The position numbers and the translations under genes are program-made. Shown piece after piece: positions 27,628-34,607 of a DNA stretch of 64,000 nucleotides (its first letter is position 1; every line of letters begins with the position of its first letter). The notes under the pieces were generated by a model. The model was not told where the DNA came from and ran no database searches. It saw only the letters and a program-made list of their open reading frames with translations. This stretch comes from an uncultured Pelagibacteraceae bacterium (GTDB lineage: Bacteria > Pseudomonadota > Alphaproteobacteria > Pelagibacterales > Pelagibacteraceae), in the NCBI GenBank assembly GCA_902572005.1, contig CACGEC010000002.1:24296-88295 (forward strand). The letters are read 5' to 3'.

Positions 27628-27649
27628 ATTGTGATAAAATTATCACAAT
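27628..27649. promoter_or_regulatory. Perfect palindrome, possible operator
   Basis: ATTGTGATAA-AA-TTATCACAAT is a perfect 10-bp inverted repeat with a 2-nt centre, about 145 nt upstream of the outer-membrane protein start in an otherwise AT-rich gap. Such near-continuous symmetry is typical of a homodimeric regulator site. The half-site TGTGA resembles CRP-type sites, but the spacing between TGTGA and TCACA is 8, not 6. The regulator is unknown. Confidence 0.5.
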
Positions 27650-27940
27650 ATTATTCAGTAATTTCAATGTTTTTTACACCTTAAAAAAAACTGTTAAAAA
27701 TAAACAACTTTTGATTGATTATGACTAAATAAAAAAATTTATGGTTAATTTTTTGCAAAATAACGATTCTTTACAAAAATTTTTTATAAAAAATTAATTA
27801 ATAAGAATTTTTAATAAACGTTGATTAAAAAATAGCAAAAACACTATTATAATTAAAACTATAGATGAAATTAAATTTATTGTTTTAGTTTTTGATTTGA
27901 TGAAAATTGCTAATATTACATGTTTTTAGTTTGCAGTAAA
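27650..27940. other. AT-rich intergenic stretch with nothing recognised
   Basis: Part of the only gene-free region longer than 300 bases (27499-28193). It is extremely AT-rich with many A and T runs. I see no ORF of useful length, no tRNA and no repeat array in it. Confidence 0.6.
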
Positions 27941-27949
27941 ATAACCTAA

Positions 27950-28135
27950 AGCTGTCCAAATACATTTTTGAATCCTACAATTCATTGAATTAAGAGAAAA
28001 GAATAATTCTTACGGCAGATAGGGTTACAAAAAAAAACAAGTATCTTTGAAAAAGGACAGGACCTAAGTGATATACAAAAAAAGATAGTCCTTAAAAACC
28101 GGGAGCTAAAGATGGCTAAGAAGGACTATCAATAA
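27950..28135 (+). ncRNA. Structured RNA candidate or 5' leader
   Basis: G+C rises here compared with the flanking gap. A perfect 10-bp stem GATAGTCCTT/AAGGACTATC (28084-28093 with 28121-28130) encloses a 27-nt loop that has its own small hairpin (AGCT/GGCT). Upstream, CTGTCC (about 27952) can pair with GGACAG (about 28055). The loop also contains GGGAG and, after 6 nt, ATGGCTAAGAAGGACTATCAATAA, a seven-codon ORF. No poly-T follows, so it is not a simple terminator. It may be a small RNA or a regulatory leader for the DUF2805 gene 63 nt downstream. I do not recognise the family. Confidence 0.45.
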
Positions 28136-28193
28136 CAATATATCAGATCTTAAAAAAAATGCATTATCTATTTTTTTCAAATATAAGGGATTT

Positions 28194-28490
28194 ATGAAAA
28201 AAAAAGGTCACAGGCCAGTCACTAGGGTCAAAAATCCTGAGCCAAAAGTTGAGGACCCAGATTGGGTCATATGGGCTGCATGGGCAGATAGGATCACTTT
28301 TGAGGAAATTGAAAAAAAAACTGGTTATTCAGAATCAAGCGTAATCAAAATTATGAGAAGATCCTTAAAACCATCTTCATTCAGATTATGGAGAAAAAGA
28401 GTAAACCAAAAAAGTATTAAACATCGTAAAAAATTTGAATATTCAAGAAAACAAATGACTAGTAAAATAAAAAAAGGTGATTATTTATAG
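28194..28490 (+). CDS. TIGR03643/DUF2805 family protein
   Basis: A 98-residue basic protein recognised from DPDWVIWAAWADRITFEEIEKKTG and SSVIKIMRRSLKPSSFRLWRKRV. The first part looks like a short helix-turn-helix, as in sigma or transposase-type DNA-binding segments, which would suit a nucleic-acid-binding role; function is unknown. The start ATG at 28194 is preceded by AAGGGA. Its leader holds the hairpin described separately. It is followed 3 nt later by the glutaredoxin gene. Confidence 0.82.
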   Translation: MKKKGHRPVTRVKNPEPKVEDPDWVIWAAWADRITFEEIEKKTGYSESSVIKIMRRSLKPSSFRLWRKRVNQKSIKHRKKFEYSRKQMTSKIKKGDYL

Positions 28491-28493
28491 CAT

Positions 28494-28748
28494 ATGAAAA
28501 AAATAACTATTTATACAGGTCCATTGTGTAATTATTGTGATGCAGCCAAAAGATTGCTAACAAGAAATAACGCATCTTATGATGAAATAAATATTGCATC
28601 AGTTGACGGTGCTATGGATGAAATGATCAAAAAAGCAAATGGAAAAAGAACTATTCCTCAAATTTTTTTTGATGACCAGCATATTGGTGGGTATGATGAA
28701 GTTAGAGCTTTAGAAAGAGAAAATAAATTACAAGATCTTTTAAAATAA
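28494..28748 (+). CDS. grxC: Glutaredoxin 3
   Basis: An 84-residue glutaredoxin. The active site is CNYC (TGPLCNYCDAAKRLL), with two cysteines as in dithiol glutaredoxins but Asn in place of the usual Pro. The cis-proline RTIPQIFF and the glutathione-binding GGYDEVRAL are normal. It reduces protein disulfides and ribonucleotide reductase with glutathione. It starts 3 nt after the DUF2805 gene and overlaps the convergent membrane-protein gene by 9 nt. Confidence 0.93.
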   Translation: MKKITIYTGPLCNYCDAAKRLLTRNNASYDEINIASVDGAMDEMIKKANGKRTIPQIFFDDQHIGGYDEVRALERENKLQDLLK

Positions 28749-29081
28749 AACATAATAGATAACCCAAAAAATTAAAGTATATTCAAAAAAACTTTTTAAT
28801 ACTGTAATTTGTTTCTCATTTAACTTTTGATTAATGAATTTTTTTGAGAAATAAAATCCGATATTTACCAATAGAATACCAATAACAATACCGATTATTG
28901 TAAATTTAATAGAAAAATTCTTATAACCAAAATAACAGGCTGCAATTAAAGTAAACCAAGAAACTTTAGTAATGAATATTTTAAAAATAATTCCAGCTTT
29001 TTTACTAAATACTGATTGTGTTTTAATAATTGAATATGACCAAACTATTCCAATTAAAAAACTTAAATACTTTATAATCAT
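28740..29081 (-). CDS. Small membrane protein of unknown function
   Basis: A 113-residue protein with four hydrophobic segments: the first around residues 3-19 (YLSFLIGIVWSYSII), two in the middle (WFTLIAACYFGY, FTIIGIVIGILLVNIGFYF) and one at the C-terminus (FFEYTLIFWVIYYVLF). I do not recognise the family. It overlaps the msrB stop by one base (TAATG), so it is translated with MsrB at the end of a minus-strand operon. A role connected to redox repair is only suggested by that position. Confidence 0.65.
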   Translation of the reverse strand: MIIKYLSFLIGIVWSYSIIKTQSVFSKKAGIIFKIFITKVSWFTLIAACYFGYKNFSIKFTIIGIVIGILLVNIGFYFSKKFINQKLNEKQITVLKSFFEYTLIFWVIYYVLF

Positions 29082-29452
29082 TACTTCTTCGGTTTAAAAA
29101 CTAGACAAACTCCATTGTTACAATATCTTTTGCCAGTTGGTTGTGGTCCGTCATCAAAGATATGACCATGGTGTGCGTTACAATTTATGCAATGATATTC
29201 TGTACGAGCATAACCTAATAAATGATCAGTTTTAGTTTCAAATACATTTGGTAGAGATTTAAAAAATGATGGCCAACCCGATCCACTTTCATATTTTGTT
29301 TGAGACTCAAATAATTTGACATCACAGTTAGCGCAATGGAAACTACCTTCACGTTTCTCCTGGTTCAACTCACTTGTTCCAGGTGGCTCTGTACCTTCCT
29401 CAAACATTACTAATTTTTGCTCTGCAGTTAAATTCGGATTTTTTTTGTTCAT
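29081..29452 (-). CDS. msrB: Peptide-methionine (R)-S-oxide reductase
   Basis: MsrB reduces methionine-R-sulfoxide in proteins. With the start at 29452 it has 123 residues. The ORF-track extension to 29548 runs into the upstream deacetylase gene and is not part of the domain. The zinc cysteines are in HCANC and YHCINC, and the active site is GKRYCNNGVCLVF. Family motifs ESGSGWPSFF and HHGHIFDDGP are intact. No signal peptide, so it is cytoplasmic. It starts 4 nt after the deacetylase stop. Confidence 0.93.
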   Translation of the reverse strand: MNKKNPNLTAEQKLVMFEEGTEPPGTSELNQEKREGSFHCANCDVKLFESQTKYESGSGWPSFFKSLPNVFETKTDHLLGYARTEYHCINCNAHHGHIFDDGPQPTGKRYCNNGVCLVFKPKK

Positions 29453-29456
29453 ATAA

Positions 29457-30350
29457 TTATAATAATTTAGCACATGATTGATGTAAAAAAGAGTGCAATT
29501 CAACCAATTTGTTAAAATCTTTATTATAACCACCGCCCAGAACCCCACACAATGGAATACCTTTTGAAAAAAAATTTTGGGTGACTATTTCGTCTCTTTC
29601 TTTAATTCCATTATCTGAAATTTTTAATTTACCTAAACGATCATTAAAATGAATATCAACACCAGCTATGTAAAAAACATAGTCAAAATTTTCTTGATTT
29701 AATTGATTAAGATAAAATTTTAGGATTTGAGTATATTCTTTATCCTCCATATTATCACTAAGTTCGACATCAAGATCGCTAGTTGATTTTTTAGCTGGAT
29801 AATTTGATTTTGAATGCATACTAAAAGTAAATACATTTCTGTTTTCCCTAAAAATATCGGAATTTCCATTTCCTTGATGCACATCTAAATCGACTATTAG
29901 AATTTTACCAGCTAAGCCTCTATCAAGTAAATAATGAGCAGCCACTGCTACATCATTAAATACACAATAGCCAGCTCCCCCCTCAAAATTTGCATGATGA
30001 CTACCCCCGGCTGTATTGCAAGCAATACCATTTTTGATTGCAAGTTTTGATGCTAAAACTGTTCCGCCAGTTGCAACTAATGATCTTTGGATCACGCTAT
30101 CAACCAATGGGAAACCAATTTTTTTTATAGTATTTTGATCTAAAGTTTTATTCTTAACTTGATTTATGTATTTTACTGAATGAGCTCTTTTTAAAGTTTG
30201 TTCTGAACAAGGATAAGGTACATGAAATTTTTTCACTATCTTATTGCTAATAAGATAATTAGCTAATTCTCCAAACTTATTAATTGGAAATTTATGATCA
30301 TCCCCAATTTTCGCAAAATAGTCCTCATGATTTACAACAGATAAATCCAT
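29457..30350 (-). CDS. Histone deacetylase family (AcuC/APAH-like) deacetylase
   Basis: A 297-residue zinc-dependent deacetylase. The HH pair is in GGSHHANFEGGAGYCVFND, the zinc ligands are in DLDVHQGNGNSDIF (D-x-H), and a further Asp lies in IAGVDIHFND. Bacterial members remove acetyl groups from polyamines, acetyl-CoA synthetase or small metabolites. The specificity cannot be read here. It is followed by msrB and preceded by a hydroxyacid dehydrogenase with a 2-nt gap, so it may serve a catabolic set for acetylated amines. Confidence 0.88.
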   Translation of the reverse strand: MDLSVVNHEDYFAKIGDDHKFPINKFGELANYLISNKIVKKFHVPYPCSEQTLKRAHSVKYINQVKNKTLDQNTIKKIGFPLVDSVIQRSLVATGGTVLASKLAIKNGIACNTAGGSHHANFEGGAGYCVFNDVAVAAHYLLDRGLAGKILIVDLDVHQGNGNSDIFRENRNVFTFSMHSKSNYPAKKSTSDLDVELSDNMEDKEYTQILKFYLNQLNQENFDYVFYIAGVDIHFNDRLGKLKISDNGIKERDEIVTQNFFSKGIPLCGVLGGGYNKDFNKLVELHSFLHQSCAKLL

Positions 30351-30352
30351 AA

Positions 30353-31303
30353 TTACTCAATTATGCGAATTGGCTTTCCTTCTGCACAGGCTTCAAGAGA
30401 CTCTATCATTTGAGTGTAATAAATATTATAATTTTCTGCAGTCACATAACCTATGTGAGGTGTTAACAGTGCATTTGGTAAAAACCTTAACTTGTTATTT
30501 TCTGGTAAAGGCTCTTTATCATAAACGTCTAGGCCTGCGCCAGCAATTTCATTAGTAGATAATCCAATAATTAAATCATCTTCATTTACTATTGGGCCTC
30601 TGGAAGTATTAATTAAAAAAGCTGTTTTTTTCATTTTATCTAATTCTTTTAGTGTAATACAATCTTTGTATCTTTCGCCTCCTTGGACATGTATAGATAA
30701 AAAATCTGAATTTGTAATTAAATCATCTTTACTAGAAGGCAATACATCTAATTCTTTACATCTATTTAAATCTAAATTTTCACTCCAAGCCATGACCTGC
30801 ATGCCAAATGCTTTACCTATTTTTGCAACTTGTGAACCTACTCGACCAAGACCGATTAAACCTAAAATCTTTCCTTTAAGCTCAGTACCAACAGTTGTTT
30901 GCCAATAACCTTGATACATATTATCTATTTCCTGTTTCAAGTTTCTTGCCAATCCTAAAATTAGAGCCCACGTTAATTCTGGTGTTGGGTTTAGATTGCT
31001 TTCAGTCCCACTGACTATAATTTTTCTTTTTTTTGCAGCATTCAAATCAATAGATTTGTTTCTTAATCCACTAGTAATAATAAATTTTAATTTTGTTAAA
31101 TTGTCTATCAAATTTTTAGTGATAGGAGTTCTTTCCCTCATTACTAAAAGAGCTTCAAAATCAGCTAATTTATCTAAAGCATCAGCTTCGTCTTCAAAAG
31201 GCTCACTAAAAATCTTAAATTCATATTTTCCAGATAATTTTTCTAAATCCACAAATTGTTGTGATACATTTTGATAATCATCTAAAATAGCAACTTTAAG
31301 CAT
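30353..31303 (-). CDS. D-2-hydroxyacid dehydrogenase family protein
   Basis: A 316-residue NAD-dependent dehydrogenase of the phosphoglycerate dehydrogenase/formate dehydrogenase-like superfamily. The NAD motif is GLIGLGRVGSQVA. The catalytic trio is present: Arg in TSGLRNKSID, Glu in AGLDVYDKEPLP, His in LTPHIGYVT. It lacks the ACT regulatory domain of SerA. The substrate, a 2-hydroxy or 2-keto acid, is not determined. It overlaps the DMT gene by 8 nt. Confidence 0.87.
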   Translation of the reverse strand: MLKVAILDDYQNVSQQFVDLEKLSGKYEFKIFSEPFEDEADALDKLADFEALLVMRERTPITKNLIDNLTKLKFIITSGLRNKSIDLNAAKKRKIIVSGTESNLNPTPELTWALILGLARNLKQEIDNMYQGYWQTTVGTELKGKILGLIGLGRVGSQVAKIGKAFGMQVMAWSENLDLNRCKELDVLPSSKDDLITNSDFLSIHVQGGERYKDCITLKELDKMKKTAFLINTSRGPIVNEDDLIIGLSTNEIAGAGLDVYDKEPLPENNKLRFLPNALLTPHIGYVTAENYNIYYTQMIESLEACAEGKPIRIIE

Positions 31304-32189
31304 TTTTAATTTCTTTATTTGATAAAAATAAACCTAATATAATTAATATAGCTCCAATCAAGTGAAAAAGTTGAAATTGTTCATCATAAAACGTGATAGC
31401 CATAATTGTGCTAAATAAAGGAATTAATGAGAGAAATATTCCGGCTCTATTAGCCCCGATAATAGATACTGCACCCGCCCAACAATAATAAGAGCCAATG
31501 CTTGGGAACAATGCTAAAAAAATTAAAATATATAATAAATTTAAATCAAATTTAATAAGTTGTCCTTGTGAATATTCATAAAGAAATTGAGGTAAGATAA
31601 ATAATAAGCCAAAAGTACACAAAACATGAACCAATGTTAAAAGTGGTAACACGAAGTTTTTTTTTTTAAGGAAAGCAGAATAAAGACCCCAAGTAATAAC
31701 TCCTCCAACCATTATTAAATCACCCTTATTAAAGTCTAATGAAAGTAAAATATCTAAATCAAACTTAACAATTATTGTTAAAATACCTAAAACTGAGAGG
31801 ATGAGACCAAAAATTTGAAATTTATTTGTTTTTTCAATTTTGAATATAAAACAAAGTAAAATTATCATAGCTGGAATTGCTGTATTAAAAAGAGATGCAT
31901 TAATTACCTGTGTGTGTACTAGAGCAAGATATGTAAAAGAATTAAATAAACCAACGCTAGTTAAAGCTAAAAATAATATTAATGGTAAATTACTTATAAT
32001 TACATCTTTAAACTTAATTATTTCCTTAAAAGTAAAAGGAATTAATATAAGCCAAACTAATGACCATCTAAAAAATACAAGAGACATTGGGGGAATGTCT
32101 GCTAAGAAAGCAAATTTTCCAATCATGAAATTCCCAGCCCAAAATAATGTGGCACAAACCAACATTATGTATGCTTTGGTATCTTGCAT
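31296..32189 (-). CDS. DMT superfamily transporter (EamA)
   Basis: A 297-residue, ten-helix EamA transporter (LVCATLFWAGNFMIGKFAFL at the start, ANRAGIFLSLIPLFSTIMAI in the second repeat, and FYDEQFQLFHLIGAILIILGL at the end). It lies between the hydroxyacid dehydrogenase (8-nt overlap) and the DadA-like oxidase (3-nt gap), which suggests it moves a substrate or product of these enzymes. The substrate is unknown. Confidence 0.83.
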   Translation of the reverse strand: MQDTKAYIMLVCATLFWAGNFMIGKFAFLADIPPMSLVFFRWSLVWLILIPFTFKEIIKFKDVIISNLPLILFLALTSVGLFNSFTYLALVHTQVINASLFNTAIPAMIILLCFIFKIEKTNKFQIFGLILSVLGILTIIVKFDLDILLSLDFNKGDLIMVGGVITWGLYSAFLKKKNFVLPLLTLVHVLCTFGLLFILPQFLYEYSQGQLIKFDLNLLYILIFLALFPSIGSYYCWAGAVSIIGANRAGIFLSLIPLFSTIMAITFYDEQFQLFHLIGAILIILGLFLSNKEIKNA

Positions 32190-32192
32190 GAA

Positions 32193-33431
32193 TTAATTAA
32201 ATCTTGCTGAGCTATAAGGGTCTAGATTTAAATTAGTATTTTCTTTAGCTATCATTCCAGAAACAATCTTTCCAGATATTGGTCCCAATGTCCATCCTAA
32301 ATGGTGATGACCAAAACAATAGAATACATTTTTGTGATTTTTTGATGGGCCCATTACTGGTAAAAAATCTGGTAATGTTGGTCTAAAACCCAACCATTCA
32401 TCCTCGTGTTCTGGTAAATCACCCAACATATATTTTGCATTATTAATTAAATTTTTAATTCTAGATTTTGATAATGGATTATCTAGCCCCCCAAATTCAA
32501 CCGTACCTACAACTCTTAATCCTTGTTCCATTGGAGTAATTCCAAATCCTCTATTTGAGAATATCACTGGTCTGTTCAAAAGATGATCGCAATCTTTAAA
32601 GTGAACATGATATCCTCTTTCAGTATCAAGTGGAATTTTTTCATCCAATTTATCTGTGAGTTTTTTTGAAAATGCTCCACATGCAATCACTACTTTATCA
32701 AAAGTAAACTTTTGATTTTCAGAAATTAAAATGGGTTTTTCATCATCAAAATGAATATCTTTAATATTGATTTTATTAAAATTGCCACCTTTTTTTTTAA
32801 ATAGCTCAAATAATTTTATTAAAATTTTTTTTGGATTTCTGGCATGTCTTGCATAAGGATAATAAACTCCTGCATGATAAAATGGTTTTATGTTGGGCTC
32901 TAAATCATGAATTTCATCTTTATTTACCAATTGCTGTTTTACCCCTAATTCATCCCTAACCTTAATTTCTAACTCTCGACTTTTTAAGTCTTGATCGTTC
33001 CAAATATAAAGAATGCCTTTATTTTCTACAAGTCCCTCTAGTTTAATCTCATCAAACAATTCATCATACGCTGGAAGAGCTAAATCTAAGATTTGATGCA
33101 TATTTTTTGCAGTGTGCATCATTTTATTTTTAGTGGTATTGAGAATAAACTTTAAAAACCACGGGATCATCTTAGGAACATAATTCCATTTAAGAGCCAA
33201 GGGTCCAGTCGAACTTAATAGCATTGCGGGAACATCTGCTAGTACATCGGTTCTATTAAGTGATAGCGAGGCGTAGGGTGAAAAATGACCAGCATTACCA
33301 TAAGAGGCTGCTGGACTACCAGGTTCATCTCTATCAAAAATTGTAACCTCAAAACCTTTTTTTTGTAAAAATAAAGCATTTGAAATACCTTGAATACCCG
33401 CTCCTACTATTCCAACTTTAAATTTACTCAT
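32193..33431 (-). CDS. D-amino acid dehydrogenase-like FAD oxidoreductase
   Basis: A 412-residue DAO-superfamily flavoprotein closest to DadA. The FAD site is VGIVGAGIQGISNALFLQKKGFEVTIFDRD. The DadA-like GSPAASYGNAGHFSPYA follows, and the C-terminal part has GHHHLGWTLGPISGKIVSGMI. DadA oxidises D-amino acids to keto acids in the electron-transport chain. It could equally use hydroxyproline or another imino acid. A keto-acid product would suit the hydroxyacid dehydrogenase two genes downstream. Confidence 0.82.
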   Translation of the reverse strand: MSKFKVGIVGAGIQGISNALFLQKKGFEVTIFDRDEPGSPAASYGNAGHFSPYASLSLNRTDVLADVPAMLLSSTGPLALKWNYVPKMIPWFLKFILNTTKNKMMHTAKNMHQILDLALPAYDELFDEIKLEGLVENKGILYIWNDQDLKSRELEIKVRDELGVKQQLVNKDEIHDLEPNIKPFYHAGVYYPYARHARNPKKILIKLFELFKKKGGNFNKINIKDIHFDDEKPILISENQKFTFDKVVIACGAFSKKLTDKLDEKIPLDTERGYHVHFKDCDHLLNRPVIFSNRGFGITPMEQGLRVVGTVEFGGLDNPLSKSRIKNLINNAKYMLGDLPEHEDEWLGFRPTLPDFLPVMGPSKNHKNVFYCFGHHHLGWTLGPISGKIVSGMIAKENTNLNLDPYSSARFN

Positions 33432-33479
33432 TCTAATTTATACAATCAATTTTTATAAAAATTTAAGCGACAAATTATC

Positions 33480-34607
33480 TTAAGCAATTGCTTGTTGACT
33501 GTGAACTTTTGCGCTCATCACTATACCAAATCCAATCATAGTCGCTAACATTGAAGATCCCCCGTATGACATTATTGGTAATGGAGATCCAACTATAGGT
33601 AGTAATCCTAATACCATGCTCATGTTTATAGTTATATAAACAAATATTGCAGCTGCAAAACTATAACAAAATATTTTTGCGAAATAGCTTCTAGATGAAG
33701 CTCCAATTACTACAATTCTATAAATAGTTATTGCATAAATTATCAAAAGCAATGCAGATCCAACAAATCCAAATTCTTCTGAAAAAAGTGTAAAAATAAA
33801 ATCTGTATGTTTTTCAGGTAAAAATTCTAGATAACTTTGAGTTCCTTTTAAAAAACCTTTGCCGAAGAGTCCACCTGAACCAACGGCGATTTTGGATTGA
33901 ATAATTTGGTATCCCGCTCCCAAAGGATCTCTATCTGGATTTAAAAAAGATAATACCCTTAATTTTTGATATGGTTTTAAAAAAGAGATTATAAAAGGTA
34001 AAGATATTAAAAAACCTATCATAGTGTAAATAAAATATTTATGATTTATACCTGCAAACCATAAAACTGCTATTCCACTAATCGAAATCAACAAAGAAGT
34101 ACCCAGATCTGGCTGAACAATTACCAGCCCCATTGGTAATAAAATAATTATTAAAGAAGTTAAAATTGTATAAATTGAATTTACATTTTCTAATTTCATT
34201 CTATGAAAATATTTAGCTAAACATAATATTATACAAATTTTCATAAGTTCTGAGGGCTGCAGATTTATAAAATATAAATCCATCCATCTTTGGGAACCAG
34301 ATGCTTTTATGCCAAAATAGTAAGTCCAAATTAATAGTCCTATAACTATCAAGTAAAAAAGATATCCAATTGAAAACCAAAATTTAATATTAATAAATGA
34401 AAATATTAACATCATTATTGTAAAAGTTACTAACTTCACAAAATGACTTTTGGTATGAAATAAAACTTTACCACCATCTGTTGAATACATTGTTGTTAGG
34501 CTGAGAGTGCCAAGCAATAAAATACAAGCCAAAAGAATATAATCAAAACTTTTAAATTTTTGAAATAAACTAAAACTACCTTTGCTAAGTCTAGTATGCT
34601 GGTACAT
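33480..34607 (-). CDS. rodA: Rod shape-determining SEDS glycosyltransferase RodA
   Basis: A 375-residue SEDS-family peptidoglycan polymerase with ten membrane helices. Family motifs include the periplasmic loop GSQRWMDL, QPSELMKICIIL, VIVQPDLGTSLLI, FLPEKHTDFIFTL and GLLPIVGSPLPIMSYGGSS. It works with PBP2 and MreBCD in side-wall growth. It overlaps the mrdA stop by one base. It is the last gene in the elongasome set mreB-mreC-mreD-mrdA-rodA. Confidence 0.95.
   Translation of the reverse strand: MYQHTRLSKGSFSLFQKFKSFDYILLACILLLGTLSLTTMYSTDGGKVLFHTKSHFVKLVTFTIMMLIFSFINIKFWFSIGYLFYLIVIGLLIWTYYFGIKASGSQRWMDLYFINLQPSELMKICIILCLAKYFHRMKLENVNSIYTILTSLIIILLPMGLVIVQPDLGTSLLISISGIAVLWFAGINHKYFIYTMIGFLISLPFIISFLKPYQKLRVLSFLNPDRDPLGAGYQIIQSKIAVGSGGLFGKGFLKGTQSYLEFLPEKHTDFIFTLFSEEFGFVGSALLLIIYAITIYRIVVIGASSRSYFAKIFCYSFAAAIFVYITINMSMVLGLLPIVGSPLPIMSYGGSSMLATMIGFGIVMSAKVHSQQAIA

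Noticed and set aside
27628-27649. CRP or FNR binding site
   Set aside because: TGTGA and TCACA are 8 nt apart instead of 6, and the FNR TTGAT-N4-ATCAA pattern is not met; kept only as an unassigned operator.
28084-28130. Strong hairpin as a simple Rho-independent terminator
   Set aside because: The loop is 27 nt and no T-run follows the right arm.
28112-28135. Seven-codon ORF MAKKDYQ as a gene
   Set aside because: Too short to be called a gene. It is mentioned only as a possible leader peptide within the structured-RNA candidate.
29453-29548. N-terminal extension of msrB
   Set aside because: It overlaps the end of the deacetylase gene, and MsrB domains need only the part from 29452.
31840-32196. 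118-residue plus-strand ORF opposite the DMT gene
   Set aside because: Antisense shadow; composition follows the real gene on the other strand.
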